DNA of 64,000 nucleotides from Ammoniphilus sp. YIM 78166 (GTDB lineage: Bacteria > Bacillota > Bacilli > Aneurinibacillales > RAOX-1). The position numbers and the translations under genes are program-made. The stretch lies in assembly GCF_004522215.1 (NCBI RefSeq), contig NZ_SDLR01000012.1, positions 879 to 64,878 of the forward strand, read 5' to 3'. Positions 1 to 7,678 of this stretch are shown here, in pieces; position 1 is the first letter of the stretch; every line of letters starts with the position of its first letter. Under the pieces are notes generated by a model that worked only from the letters and a program-made list of their open reading frames with translations, was not told the origin of the DNA and made no database searches.

Positions 1-56
1 GCCGCCACCCCCGGCCCTGCCCACTCCACCTGCCTACCACCCCCACCCCCACCAAC

Positions 57-83
57 AAAAAAAGGAGCTGGATCACCAGCCCC
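57..83 (-). terminator. Rho-independent terminator of uppP
   Basis: Read on the minus strand, an 8-bp stem (GGGGCTGG/CCAGCTCC, one G-T pair) closes a TGAT loop and is followed by seven T. It overlaps the uppP stop codon. Beyond it, positions 1-56 are a strongly G-rich (minus strand) low-complexity tract with no gene visible. Confidence 0.75.
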
Positions 84-892
84 TACAAGAACATCAAGAT
101 CAAAGCCCCCGCAACTACACAATAATAGGAGAAGTACTTTAAATTACCGCGCTGCATGATTCCCATAAACCATCGAAGGGAGTAATAGGAAGCAATCAAG
201 GATAATACGAATGCGATGGTATAAGGGAGGAACATGTCTCCTGCGCCAGAATCTCGAATCAGATCAGGAGCTTCTAGGACAATCCCGCCCAAACTGACTG
301 GAATATAGAGTAAGAAGGAAAAGCGTAGGGCGGTTTCTTGCTTCATGCCGAGTGCCATGGAGGCGACGATGGTAGCTCCGGAACGGCTGATTCCAGGGAT
401 CAGGGCCACGGCTTGGGCGAAGCCCACGATAAGCGCATCCTTCCAGGTCAGATCAGCATCTTGCTTACGTCCGCGGAGGTTTCGGATGAGCCATAAGGCC
501 ACGGCGGTAATCAGCAAGCTGATTCCGACCATATGTATACCTTTCAACGTGTCGGATATCAGGTCGTTAAACAATACTCCGATGATCCCAGCGGGTAGTG
601 TTCCAATCACTAAAAACACGATAAACATAAAATCAGCTTTATACTCTTTTTCCCGAGTCGTCAGGAACCGCAAGCCGTTCTTCGTAAATCGCAGCAAGTC
701 CTCTCGATAGATAATCAGGACGGCTAACAGGGAAGCGGTGTTAACAAGGATTTCAAATTGGAATCCTTCGATGACTAAGCCAAATAAATGCTGAACGATG
801 ACAAGATGGCCGCTAGAGGAAATGGGGATCGGTTCGGTAAAGCCTTGCAAGAGTCCTAAAAAAGCGAATTTTAGCAGAATGAGCAAGTCCAT
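83..892 (-). CDS. uppP: Undecaprenyl-diphosphate phosphatase (BacA/UppP)
   Basis: This integral membrane enzyme dephosphorylates undecaprenyl pyrophosphate, recycling the lipid carrier of peptidoglycan synthesis; extra copies give bacitracin resistance. The 269-residue product has the usual family length. Both BacA signature regions are visible: PISSSGHLVIV near residue 23 (active-site Ser/His region) and PGISRSGATI near residue 165 (catalytic Arg/Ser). Seven or eight hydrophobic segments follow the family pattern. The ATG is preceded by AAGGAG at good spacing. It is a single-gene unit, divergent from ndh and with its own terminator. Confidence 0.95.
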   Translation of the reverse strand: MDLLILLKFAFLGLLQGFTEPIPISSSGHLVIVQHLFGLVIEGFQFEILVNTASLLAVLIIYREDLLRFTKNGLRFLTTREKEYKADFMFIVFLVIGTLPAGIIGVLFNDLISDTLKGIHMVGISLLITAVALWLIRNLRGRKQDADLTWKDALIVGFAQAVALIPGISRSGATIVASMALGMKQETALRFSFLLYIPVSLGGIVLEAPDLIRDSGAGDMFLPYTIAFVLSLIASYYSLRWFMGIMQRGNLKYFSYYCVVAGALILMFL

Positions 893-940
893 GGGTTACT
901 CCTTGAAAAGAGATTTAGTAGTTTAAGAGATTACCTTGAT

Positions 941-970
941 AGTATACATAAATCGGCTATGGAAATTCAA
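941..970 (-). promoter_or_regulatory. Likely sigma-A promoter of uppP
   Basis: On the minus strand TTGAAT and TATACT are separated by 18 bp, about 50 bp upstream of the uppP start. This was recognised by eye from the consensus only. Confidence 0.45.
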
Positions 971-1070
971 TGATTGGAAGAAACATCTCCCTTGCCCGTG
1001 CATAACTTGAAGGAAAGGCACTGGGCCATCGCCCATTAGAAATTTGACTATGAGGGCAAGGATGGGAGAT

Positions 1071-2297
1071 ATGCAGAAAAAAATCGTCATTTTAGGTGCT
1101 GGTTATGGAGGCTTATCTACCGCGGTTATGCTGCAGAGGAAAATGAAGCTGAGGGAAGCTGAAGTCATTCTTGTGAATAAAGATAGTTACCATCATATAA
1201 CAACCTGGTTACATGAACTGGCCGCAGGGACCAGTCCAACGGATAAGTGTATGGTTGACCTAGAAAGTGTCCTTGAACCAGAAAAAGTAAAGCTACTAAA
1301 GGCAGAAGTGGAGTCCATTGACCTAGGCCAGAAAGAGGTATACTTGAGCGGTGGTCAGCGGCTTTCCTATGATTATCTGGTTGTGGCTTTAGGGAGTGAA
1401 ATTGAGTCATTCGGAATCCCGGGGGTGAAAGAACATACGTACGTGATTCGAAACCTCAAGACCGCTCTAGCGATTAGAGATCAGGTGGAGAGGATGTTTA
1501 GGCGATGTAAGCTGGATAATTACCGGCCAGAGCGACTTCATTTTGTCATCTGCGGTTCTGGGTTTACGGGAGTGGAGTTTGCGGGGGAGCTGGCCGATCG
1601 GATTGATGAGTTATGCAAGGAATATCAGATAGACCGAGACAAAGTGGTAATCACCAATGTGGAAGCCTCTCCAACGGTTTTATCAGGATTCGACCCGGAA
1701 CTTTCCGAATATGCGAAAGCAGTGTTGGAGAAAAAGGGGGTAGTCATTAAGACGTCTACTCCTGTAAAAGCATGTACTTCGGATGGCGTGATTCTTCATG
1801 ATCAAGAGGAATGCAGATCGTCCACCGTAGTTTGGACCGCTGGAGTGCGGGGACATTCCATTACCAAAAGGATTAAGCATGAAACGGTTCGAGGAAGGCT
1901 AAAGGTCGATGAATATCTACGTCCTCCTGATCACGATGATGTATTTGTAATTGGCGACAGCTCCATTATTTATGGCAAAAAGGAGGGGCCGTACCCCCCG
2001 ACCGCACAAATGGCGGTGCAGCAGGGTGCAGCCTGTGCCCATAACCTATTGGCTCTTCTAAGGAATAAACCGCTCCAAGCCTTTGAACCTCGAATCAAAG
2101 GAACGCTCGTTTCGATTGGAAAGAAGGTGGCTGCCGGAAATGTCTATGGTTTAAAGCTCTACGGCAGTAAAGCCTCCTTCGTAAAAAAGGTCGTAGATTA
2201 TCACTATCTCTATCGAATAGGTGGGCTTAAGCTCGTCCTCGATAAGCTAAAAGGGGGAGAAAGGCAGGGAGAAAAAAACAGCTTGCTCGATCACTGA
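1071..2297 (+). CDS. ndh: Type II NADH dehydrogenase (NADH:quinone oxidoreductase, FAD-dependent)
   Basis: A single-subunit, non-proton-pumping NADH dehydrogenase on the inner face of the membrane, passing electrons from NADH via FAD to menaquinone. The product has about 408 residues. The N-terminal FAD-binding Rossmann motif reads ILGAGYGGLS. A second dinucleotide fold (ICGSGFTGVEFAGEL) lies near residue 158, and WTAGVRG with VFVIGDSS near residues 250-300 match the family. An upstream in-frame TTG at 1044 would add nine residues. I chose ATG 1071 because AAGGA lies 8 bp before it and the flavin motif then starts at the usual distance. Related to B. subtilis YumB/YutJ/Ndh; which paralogue is unclear. 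Confidence 0.9.
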   Translation: MQKKIVILGAGYGGLSTAVMLQRKMKLREAEVILVNKDSYHHITTWLHELAAGTSPTDKCMVDLESVLEPEKVKLLKAEVESIDLGQKEVYLSGGQRLSYDYLVVALGSEIESFGIPGVKEHTYVIRNLKTALAIRDQVERMFRRCKLDNYRPERLHFVICGSGFTGVEFAGELADRIDELCKEYQIDRDKVVITNVEASPTVLSGFDPELSEYAKAVLEKKGVVIKTSTPVKACTSDGVILHDQEECRSSTVVWTAGVRGHSITKRIKHETVRGRLKVDEYLRPPDHDDVFVIGDSSIIYGKKEGPYPPTAQMAVQQGAACAHNLLALLRNKPLQAFEPRIKGTLVSIGKKVAAGNVYGLKLYGSKASFVKKVVDYHYLYRIGGLKLVLDKLKGGERQGEKNSLLDH

Positions 2298-2313
2298 GCA
2301 AGCTGTTTGTTTT
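2273..2313. terminator. Bidirectional terminator between ndh and sleB
   Basis: A 12-bp stem (AACAGCTTGCTC/GAGCAAGCTGTT) with a 7-nt loop. A-rich sequence on the left and T-rich on the right let it work for both converging genes. Confidence 0.8.
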
Positions 2314-3370
2314 AGTTGCAGAAAATATGCTTCCCGATTTTCTTAATTTGGGGACGGGTCCAGATCCAACCGGAAGTGGCAGTGTCAGGATTGAAGTAAT
2401 ACATGGCTCCGCCGGAAGGATCCCAGCCGTTAAGTGCATCTTGAACGGCTTTTCGCGCGGTGTCGTTAGGCGAAAGCCAAATCTGTCCATCGGCTACAGC
2501 TGTAAAAGCACGGGGTTCAAAAATAACGCCTGTCGGGTTATTTGGGAATGTAGCACTGCGTACACGGTTTAGGATAACCGCTGCTACAGCCACCTGTCCG
2601 ACATAAGGTTCGCCTCTTGCTTCTCCGTATACGGCATTCGCCATCATCCGGAGATCGTTATCGGAATAGCCATGAGCCTTATACGTAGGTGCGGCAGCGG
2701 CTGGTTGCTGACGAGCCGGAGCCGGATTTCGTGCGGGCGCCGGTGCCGGAGCAGCAGGCCTCTGCGCAGCAGCTCCTCCTCCGCCTCTATTGCCTGGCCA
2801 ATTTTGCGACGCTCTCCATAATCGGCTGCGGGTATCTGGCCCAACGGCTCCTGTCACTTTCATCCCGAAACGGCGTTGGAAGGTGCGTACGGCATTCTCC
2901 GTAGCAGGACCGTATTTTCCGGTGATATTCCCTTTATAGAAGCCAAGGTGCTGTAGCCTTCCTTGAATCTCCCACACTTCACCGCCGACGGCCCCTCGTT
3001 TGGTGATTTTGCCTCCGGGATTGCTTTGAGCTCTGGCCGTACCGCTTGTACCTGGTTTCCAATTCTTCGTTGCTTGCCATAGCTTTTGTCTTGTCTTGGG
3101 TCCTACTGTTCCATCCACCTTCATGCCGAAGCGATGCTGGAAATTTCGAACCGACCAGTAGGTTTGCCAGCCAAACTTTCCGTCAACTTTGCCTTTATAG
3201 AAGCCAAGGTGCTGCAGTCGGCCTTGAATTTCCCATACGGGTCCACCTACGGCCCCCCGCTTGACAATCCCTTGAGCAGCGGTCTCCTCCGTTTGAACCG
3301 ATGACAGAGCCATGCTTATACAAAAGAAGCCTAAAGCAATCGTGAAAAATAGCAATAGATACTTTTTCAT
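2312..3370 (-). CDS. sleB: SleB-like spore cortex-lytic / cell wall hydrolase with two peptidoglycan-binding domains
   Basis: Predicted exported hydrolase that cleaves spore cortex peptidoglycan at germination. The 352-residue product has an N-terminal signal or membrane segment (residues 3-24), two peptidoglycan-binding type 1 domains (about 38-98 and 123-185), an Ala/Pro-rich linker (about 193-230) and a C-terminal Hydrolase_2 (SleB/CwlJ) domain. Its catalytic Glu is expected in YGEARGEP. The two binding domains are near duplicates (both carry WEIQGRLQHLGFYKG), whereas classical SleB has one. The usual partner ypeB is not adjacent, so this may be a paralogue rather than the main SleB. ATG 3370 is chosen over 3388 because AGGAGG lies directly between them. 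Confidence 0.85.
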   Translation of the reverse strand: MKKYLLLFFTIALGFFCISMALSSVQTEETAAQGIVKRGAVGGPVWEIQGRLQHLGFYKGKVDGKFGWQTYWSVRNFQHRFGMKVDGTVGPKTRQKLWQATKNWKPGTSGTARAQSNPGGKITKRGAVGGEVWEIQGRLQHLGFYKGNITGKYGPATENAVRTFQRRFGMKVTGAVGPDTRSRLWRASQNWPGNRGGGGAAAQRPAAPAPAPARNPAPARQQPAAAAPTYKAHGYSDNDLRMMANAVYGEARGEPYVGQVAVAAVILNRVRSATFPNNPTGVIFEPRAFTAVADGQIWLSPNDTARKAVQDALNGWDPSGGAMYYFNPDTATSGWIWTRPQIKKIGKHIFCN

Positions 3371-3471
3371 GGTTTCCTCCTGAAGCATAAATTGTTTCCT
3401 GGAGCTTTCCCTTATTTTTCTTCAATGGTTCCAATTCCATTCTTTTTCTTTTGGATTTAGGGATAAAAAAC

Positions 3472-4191
3472 TTAATGATGAACGGGTGGGCCAGGGGGAA
3501 AATCCTTAGCCAAGGACACATGAATTTCTTTTTTCTCGCTTACCGAGGCAAAAAATACTCGGTCCAGATCTTTAATCCCGCGACGCTTTAGTTCATCCTT
3601 GAACCATTGCTCAGACAGGCTTAACGCCTGCAACACATCTTCGTAAAGCTTTCCCTCAATAATGACGGGATAGGTCATATTGCCTTTGGCTTTTTTGATT
3701 CCCATGTCTTCGGCAGTGACAATATCTTTATGAGGCTGCTTATGAACGGTCAGTTTGCCGTTCGCTTCAACGATGCCAAGATGAACATCTCGGATATCGA
3801 AGATGTCGCGTTCCCGCAGCATCTGCAGAATATTATCAATGGAGTAGCGAATGTCCTTGATGTTTTGTCTAAGAAACTGGCCGTCCTTGATAACAATGGT
3901 GGGTTCGAAAGTGATGAGCCGGCCGATTTTTCGGCGTTTTAGAACCAGCCTGGCCACAAATTTTTGTAACAGGGCAATGGCAAGAATCGCTACGACTGTA
4001 TGGATATGACTGATTTTAGGATCGGCAATGTCGGCTCCGACAACAGCACCGAGGGTGATGATGACTAGAAAATCGAAAATAGGAAGTTCACCAATGGACC
4101 GCTTCCCCATGACCAGTGTCACCACCAGCAGGAGAGGAAGAATCGTGAAAATGCGCCCAATCACCAGGATTAAATCTTTGGCGAGCTCCAT
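3472..4191 (-). CDS. DUF421 (YetF-family) membrane protein
   Basis: A 239-residue protein of the DUF421 family, related to B. subtilis YetF. Three hydrophobic segments occupy about residues 5-90 (family pattern GKRSIGELPIFDFLVIITLG), followed by a cytoplasmic domain with the family's KDGQ...N.KDIRYSIDNILQMLRE motif. Some members of this family are spore membrane proteins; the biochemical role is unknown. The start ATG abuts the stop codon of the upstream carbonic anhydrase gene with AGGAGG 9 bp before it, so the two genes form an operon. Confidence 0.85.
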   Translation of the reverse strand: MELAKDLILVIGRIFTILPLLLVVTLVMGKRSIGELPIFDFLVIITLGAVVGADIADPKISHIHTVVAILAIALLQKFVARLVLKRRKIGRLITFEPTIVIKDGQFLRQNIKDIRYSIDNILQMLRERDIFDIRDVHLGIVEANGKLTVHKQPHKDIVTAEDMGIKKAKGNMTYPVIIEGKLYEDVLQALSLSEQWFKDELKRRGIKDLDRVFFASVSEKKEIHVSLAKDFPPGPPVHH

Positions 4192-4893
4192 TTACTGTTG
4201 CCTCCTATACCCAGTAACCAGCTCTTGGTTCACATCGGTGATCTTTTGATTGAACTGATAGTACTGGTACTCCGGCGTAATTTCCGGCAGGCGGTTGGCT
4301 TCTTCTTGTTTGGTAATAATGCGGCCTGCCGAAACGTAGCGGCCATGCGGGATGGTCACACCGATCACACGGCAACCGGGCTCCAGTACGGCTCCTTCTT
4401 GAACATAGCTGTTGAAGACGAGGGCCTGCATCATCACAAAAACCTCAGATTCGATTCGGGATGGACCGTGTACCTGTGATTGATGAGCCAGCGTGACTCG
4501 TTCTCCAATATGGATGGAAAAAGGCTCGTCCTCCACGAACACCGTATTTTCTGTAATATTTCCCCCATGATCAAAATTTTTAAGTCCATGGAGAATGACG
4601 CCGTCCTGCACATTGGAATGGCTCCCTATATGAATCTTGAGCCCTTCGTCGCCACGTATGGAAGCAAAAGGTCCGACAAAGACTCGCTCGCCTACGTGAA
4701 CTTGTCCCATGACAGAGGCTTGAGGATGGATGTAAGAGGAGGGATGGATGGTCGGAAAATCCTTGTTGAGATTAAAGGTCGTTTCCGTATTCTCTTGAAC
4801 TTGCGGCTTTCGATTGAGCAGCCAAGTACCGACCACTTGCCCAGCGAAGAGCGCTAAGGAAGAACCCATAATCCACTTGTTTTTGGTTTTCAT
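4192..4893 (-). CDS. Exported Cam-type gamma carbonic anhydrase
   Basis: A left-handed beta-helix (hexapeptide repeat) protein of 233 residues, predicted to hydrate CO2 using a metal ion. The core closely resembles archaeal Cam. It has ASIRGDEG, a His in VILHGL, and the pair of His ligands spaced by five in LAHQSQVHG, followed by VIGVTIPHGRYVSAG. An N-terminal hydrophobic segment (about residues 8-26) indicates export or membrane anchoring. ATG 4893 is used, with GAGGTG 7 bp upstream; an in-frame TTG lies further upstream. It heads a two-gene unit with the DUF421 gene. Activity is inferred from ligand conservation only. Confidence 0.8.
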   Translation of the reverse strand: MKTKNKWIMGSSLALFAGQVVGTWLLNRKPQVQENTETTFNLNKDFPTIHPSSYIHPQASVMGQVHVGERVFVGPFASIRGDEGLKIHIGSHSNVQDGVILHGLKNFDHGGNITENTVFVEDEPFSIHIGERVTLAHQSQVHGPSRIESEVFVMMQALVFNSYVQEGAVLEPGCRVIGVTIPHGRYVSAGRIITKQEEANRLPEITPEYQYYQFNQKITDVNQELVTGYRRQQ

Positions 4894-4971
4894 CAAAACA
4901 CACCTCAACTGTTATTTTTTTTAGTTTTCATTGAAAATAAGGGATTTATCCCTTTTTTTACAAATAAACGA

Positions 4972-5003
4972 TAAAAGACTCTGCGTATCTCAGAGTCTTT
5001 TAT
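4972..5003 (-). terminator. Terminator of the DUF2935 gene
   Basis: Inverted repeat AGACTCTG/CAGAGTCT with a 7-nt loop, followed on the minus strand by TTTTAT. A second small hairpin (AAGGGAT/ATCCCTT) lies just downstream at about 4939-4957. Confidence 0.7.
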
Positions 5004-5815
5004 TCCGTTCTAGGCTTGGTGGGATCACATTGTGTAGGCTGAGCCGCACCCACTTGAGCGAGCTTGGTTAAATAGTAGCATTCCTCACGAGCCATGTGAT
5101 CCATAATGAGAGGGGCCAGTGCGCTGAGAACTTGGTCCTGCAGTTCGAGGCCCTCCAACTCCCTTAGAAATTGCTTAAAGAGGAGAATCTCCATTTCGAC
5201 TTCATGGTTGAAGCGGTTAAGGGCAGGAAACTGCTTTAAACTTGTACGCATAAATCCGGCTACTTCAACGGCTTTAATATAAAGATCCTCAAACAGCATC
5301 GCAAAGTGCTCACTTTTCTTTTTTAGCTTTTTTTCTACCGCATCGAGGTCACCTGCGATCCCTGCAGCATGGCCGGCTGCATCAAGTAGCCAGACTAGGT
5401 GATGATGAATGGGGTGCATCGGCGGGGGGATGGAGCCTTTCACCAAAAACTCTAGTATCCGAAGGTACTCCTCCACTTCGTTTACCATGTGGTTTAGGAA
5501 GGATGGAGGAAACCCAATCGCTAGTTTTTCAGTCAAATGCCGCCGGATTAGATGAAGCTTCCAGGCTCTGATTTCCTCTGCACAGGTCTTCGCTCTGGAT
5601 GTGAGCGTATGTAAATCCTCACCGGCAAGATTTTGGCGTGCTTGTTGCAACAGCTGATCAAAGACTTGGATGAAATGATGGGCTTTATTAACCTCTTCCT
5701 GTTCTTTTGGAGATAGCTGATCAAGAAGCATGCGAGCATGATCCCCTAAAATCTGCAGCCAGAAACGATGCTCGAACAGGGCTGCCTGCTGAAAATCTGC
5801 AGTTTTCACGGTCAT
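5000..5815 (-). CDS. DUF2935 all-helical protein (possible di-metal, ferritin/hemerythrin-like)
   Basis: A 271-residue soluble, all-helical protein of the DUF2935 family. It contains two related halves, each with an E-H/E-x-x-F-W or E-x-x-x-F-K type helix (EHRFWLQILGDHARMLLD at the N-terminus, EMEILLFKQFLRELEGLE about residues 195-215) and His-rich helices such as APLIMDHMAREECYYLTKL. This arrangement resembles tandem four-helix bundles able to hold metal, but no function is established. The annotated ATG has GGAGAG only 2 bp away; a GTG two codons in is an alternative start. Single-gene unit. Confidence 0.75.
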   Translation of the reverse strand: MTVKTADFQQAALFEHRFWLQILGDHARMLLDQLSPKEQEEVNKAHHFIQVFDQLLQQARQNLAGEDLHTLTSRAKTCAEEIRAWKLHLIRRHLTEKLAIGFPPSFLNHMVNEVEEYLRILEFLVKGSIPPPMHPIHHHLVWLLDAAGHAAGIAGDLDAVEKKLKKKSEHFAMLFEDLYIKAVEVAGFMRTSLKQFPALNRFNHEVEMEILLFKQFLRELEGLELQDQVLSALAPLIMDHMAREECYYLTKLAQVGAAQPTQCDPTKPRTE

Positions 5816-5937
5816 CTCTCCATTCCTATAGATTCCTTACAGCTTATTCTCTTCGTCCAAAATAAATGTATGAAATGGAAAGAGGGGGGGAAAATACCCA
5901 CTAAACTTTAAATTATGAGAAAGGTGGTAGTTTCCTT

Positions 5938-6387
5938 ATGAGAAAGCTTCTAGCAGTGAAATTGACCCTCCTAGTGAGCCTAGCTTCTGTATCTTTGGCA
6001 GGTTGCGGAATGGGTGCGCGTACGCAACAACAGCAGCAAGGAGTCCAAACCAATCAAATGACCGTGGCTAGCGCAGCGGCTAACCAGATTACAAACATGG
6101 CTGAAGTCCGTGCGGCCAACGTCATTGTGACAAACCGAAACGCTTATGTAGCGGCTTCCCTTATGAACAATGCAGAGGGAGCCCTAACAAGAGAGATTGA
6201 GAGCCGCATTGCCAATCAGGTAAAAATGACGGATCCCACGATTCAAAATGTGTATGTGTCCACGAATCCCGATTTTGTAAACCGCATGAGAGGCTACTCG
6301 ACCCATCTTCAGCAAGGAAGACCTGTAGCTGGGATTTTCACTGAATTTAACGAAATGATTCGCAGAATATTCCCCAATGCACGTTAA
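5938..6387 (+). CDS. YhcN/YlaJ-type sporulation lipoprotein
   Basis: A 149-residue lipoprotein with signal peptide and lipobox LAGC (Cys at about residue 23), then a Gln-rich linker and a YhcN/YlaJ domain (about residues 45-140). B. subtilis members are associated with the forespore inner membrane and germination. AAGGTGG precedes the ATG. It ends in a strong terminator. Confidence 0.8.
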   Translation: MRKLLAVKLTLLVSLASVSLAGCGMGARTQQQQQGVQTNQMTVASAAANQITNMAEVRAANVIVTNRNAYVAASLMNNAEGALTREIESRIANQVKMTDPTIQNVYVSTNPDFVNRMRGYSTHLQQGRPVAGIFTEFNEMIRRIFPNAR

Positions 6388-6390
6388 TGA

Positions 6391-6426
6391 GAAAAGGGCT
6401 GATAATGATTCAGCCCTTTTTTTATA
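6391..6426 (+). terminator. Terminator after the YhcN-like gene
   Basis: Stem AAGGGCTGA/TCAGCCCTT around a short loop, followed by seven T. Confidence 0.85.
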
Positions 6427-6509
6427 GAGTTGTTCGACTCAAGACGAACGCCGTTACCTGTTGTCCACCTTTTCCATACTATGAAAGAAAGGAAAGAGGT
6501 GATGATACC

Positions 6510-6956
6510 ATGTCCAAGAAAAAAAGTATCAAAAAAATGAGAGCTGTGGCAAAGCAGCTTAAAGGAAAGCCAATGGTCTATATGTCAAAAAAGGGGCAAC
6601 CCTTTCTTTTAACGATTGAAGGGGTAAAGGGGGACAAAGCGGTCATCAAGGCTAACCGCATGGATCCCAAAAAAGTCAAGCAAGTTGGGTTCCCTGGCTT
6701 AGGAGCAGCAGGCCCAGCACTTGGAGGCCTTGGAGGCATAGGCGGAGCACTAGGTGGATTAATTCCATTATTTAAGCTCTTTTCCTTATTTGGACCAGGC
6801 TTACTTAAAGGATTAGGAGGATTAGGAGGAGCAGCCGGTGGTCTTGGCGGCCTAACAGGTGTAGGCAGTGGATCGGGCTCGCTAGCTTTTTTAGATGAAC
6901 TCAATAAGTTTAGTGAGAACATGGATAAGAAGCCAGACGATGAAGACACTGCCTAA
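6510..6956 (+). CDS. Hypothetical protein with basic N-terminus and Gly/Leu-rich core
   Basis: Unrecognised 148-residue protein. The first about 65 residues are strongly basic (MSKKKSIKKM..., many Lys). Residues about 70-120 are a low-complexity Gly-Leu-Ala-rich tract (repeated LGGLGG/GGLGGAAG patterns) with a short hydrophobic core (IPLFKLFSLFGPGLL), and the end is acidic. Such composition is common in Bacillales spore or surface proteins, but that is inference. ATG 6510 is chosen for its AAAGAGGTGAT ribosome site; the open frame extends upstream without one. Confidence 0.65.
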   Translation: MSKKKSIKKMRAVAKQLKGKPMVYMSKKGQPFLLTIEGVKGDKAVIKANRMDPKKVKQVGFPGLGAAGPALGGLGGIGGALGGLIPLFKLFSLFGPGLLKGLGGLGGAAGGLGGLTGVGSGSGSLAFLDELNKFSENMDKKPDDEDTA

Positions 6957-6963
6957 TAAAAGA

Positions 6964-6990
6964 AGAGCCTCCTGTTACGGAGGCTTTTTC
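6964..6990 (+). terminator. Terminator
   Basis: AGCCTCC/GGAGGCT stem with a 6-nt loop and five T, closing the Gly-rich gene. Confidence 0.8.
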
Positions 6991-6997
6991 CATTTCG

Positions 6998-7006
6998 TGA
7001 TATAAT
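6998..7006 (+). promoter_or_regulatory. Extended -10 promoter of the YvlD-like gene
   Basis: TGATATAAT matches an extended -10 element (TGnTATAAT), 35 bp before the ATG at 7041. No clear -35 box is seen. Confidence 0.5.
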
Positions 7007-7040
7007 GGTGTGTAATGAGACGTAAAGGAGAGAAACGAGA

Positions 7041-7382
7041 ATGAATTGGCTGATTCGATTGTTTCTTACTGGGTTTTCTTTAATTATTGCAGACTGGCTG
7101 CTAGCAGGGATTACGATTAGCGGATTCGGAACCGCCCTCATTGCCGCCCTTATTCTTGGATTGGTAAACATGATCGTACGCCCGATCCTGGTCTTTTTCA
7201 CCCTGCCTTTAACCATTATGTCGTTAGGTCTTTTTCTCTTAGTGATTAATGCTCTGACGTATTGGTTTACTTCCGCCCTTGTGCCAGGATTTGATATTAC
7301 AGGCTTCTGGGCTGCCTTCTTTGGTGCCATCCTGACGACGGTGGTCAGCTCGATTTTAAATGCGATGGTGAGGGAGAGGTAG
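7041..7382 (+). CDS. YvlD-like membrane protein (phage holin superfamily IV)
   Basis: A 113-residue integral membrane protein with four hydrophobic segments, matching the YvlD/Phage_holin_4_2 family (conserved NWLIRLF..., LVNMIVRPIL). Bacillales members are chromosomal genes often tied to cell-envelope stress rather than phage lysis. AAAGGAG precedes the ATG. A periodic 21-bp repeat array starts right at its stop codon, ahead of its terminator. Confidence 0.85.
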   Translation: MNWLIRLFLTGFSLIIADWLLAGITISGFGTALIAALILGLVNMIVRPILVFFTLPLTIMSLGLFLLVINALTYWFTSALVPGFDITGFWAAFFGAILTTVVSSILNAMVRER

Positions 7383-7507
7383 GCTGGCAGGCTGGTTGAT
7401 AGTACTGGCGGGAATAGGGCTGGTACCGGCGATTTTGGCTGGTCTACCGGCAACAATGGAGAGTGTACTGGCGAATTTTGATAGAATACCGGCAAATTAG
7501 GGGAAAA
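7382..7507. repeat. Array of six 21-bp units with a conserved TACYGGCRA core
   Basis: The word TAC[C/T]GGC[A/G][A/G] starts at 7403, 7424, 7445, 7466 and 7487, exactly 21 bp apart each time. A weaker copy at 7382 overlaps the yvlD stop codon. The 12 bp between words are not conserved. Confidence 0.85.
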
Positions 7508-7530
7508 AGTGTCAAGTGCAGCGTGACATG

Positions 7531-7563
7531 GGGGGTATTTTACACAAAATACCCCTTTTTTCT
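7531..7563 (+). terminator. Strong terminator between two repeat arrays
   Basis: A perfect 10-bp stem GGGGTATTTT/AAAATACCCC with an ACAC loop and six T, about 150 bp behind the yvlD stop. Confidence 0.85.
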
Positions 7564-7590
7564 TTGGACTTCTGCGGTATCACAAGAAAA

Positions 7591-7660
7591 TACCAGCGAC
7601 TTTTTTGTTTTACCAGCGACTTGCCCCGTTTACCGGCATCTAAGGCTCACTTACCGGCAA
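7591..7660. repeat. Second array, four units at 20-21 bp with TACCRGC core
   Basis: TACCAGCGA at 7591 and 7611, TACCGGCAT at 7631, TACCGGCAA at 7652: the same word as the array at 7382-7507, with periods of 20, 20 and 21 bp. It lies beyond the terminator, at the 3' end of the NERD gene. Confidence 0.8.
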
Positions 7661-7678
7661 GTGACGAGCGAAAGGGGC

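Noticed and set aside
7041..7382. Phage holin / prophage remnant
   Set aside because: Named holin superfamily by pfam habit only; there are no phage genes nearby and the YvlD family is chromosomal.
7382..7660. CRISPR-like array (short repeats with variable spacers)
   Set aside because: The repeat word is only about 9 bp with 11-12-bp gaps, far shorter than CRISPR repeats and spacers.
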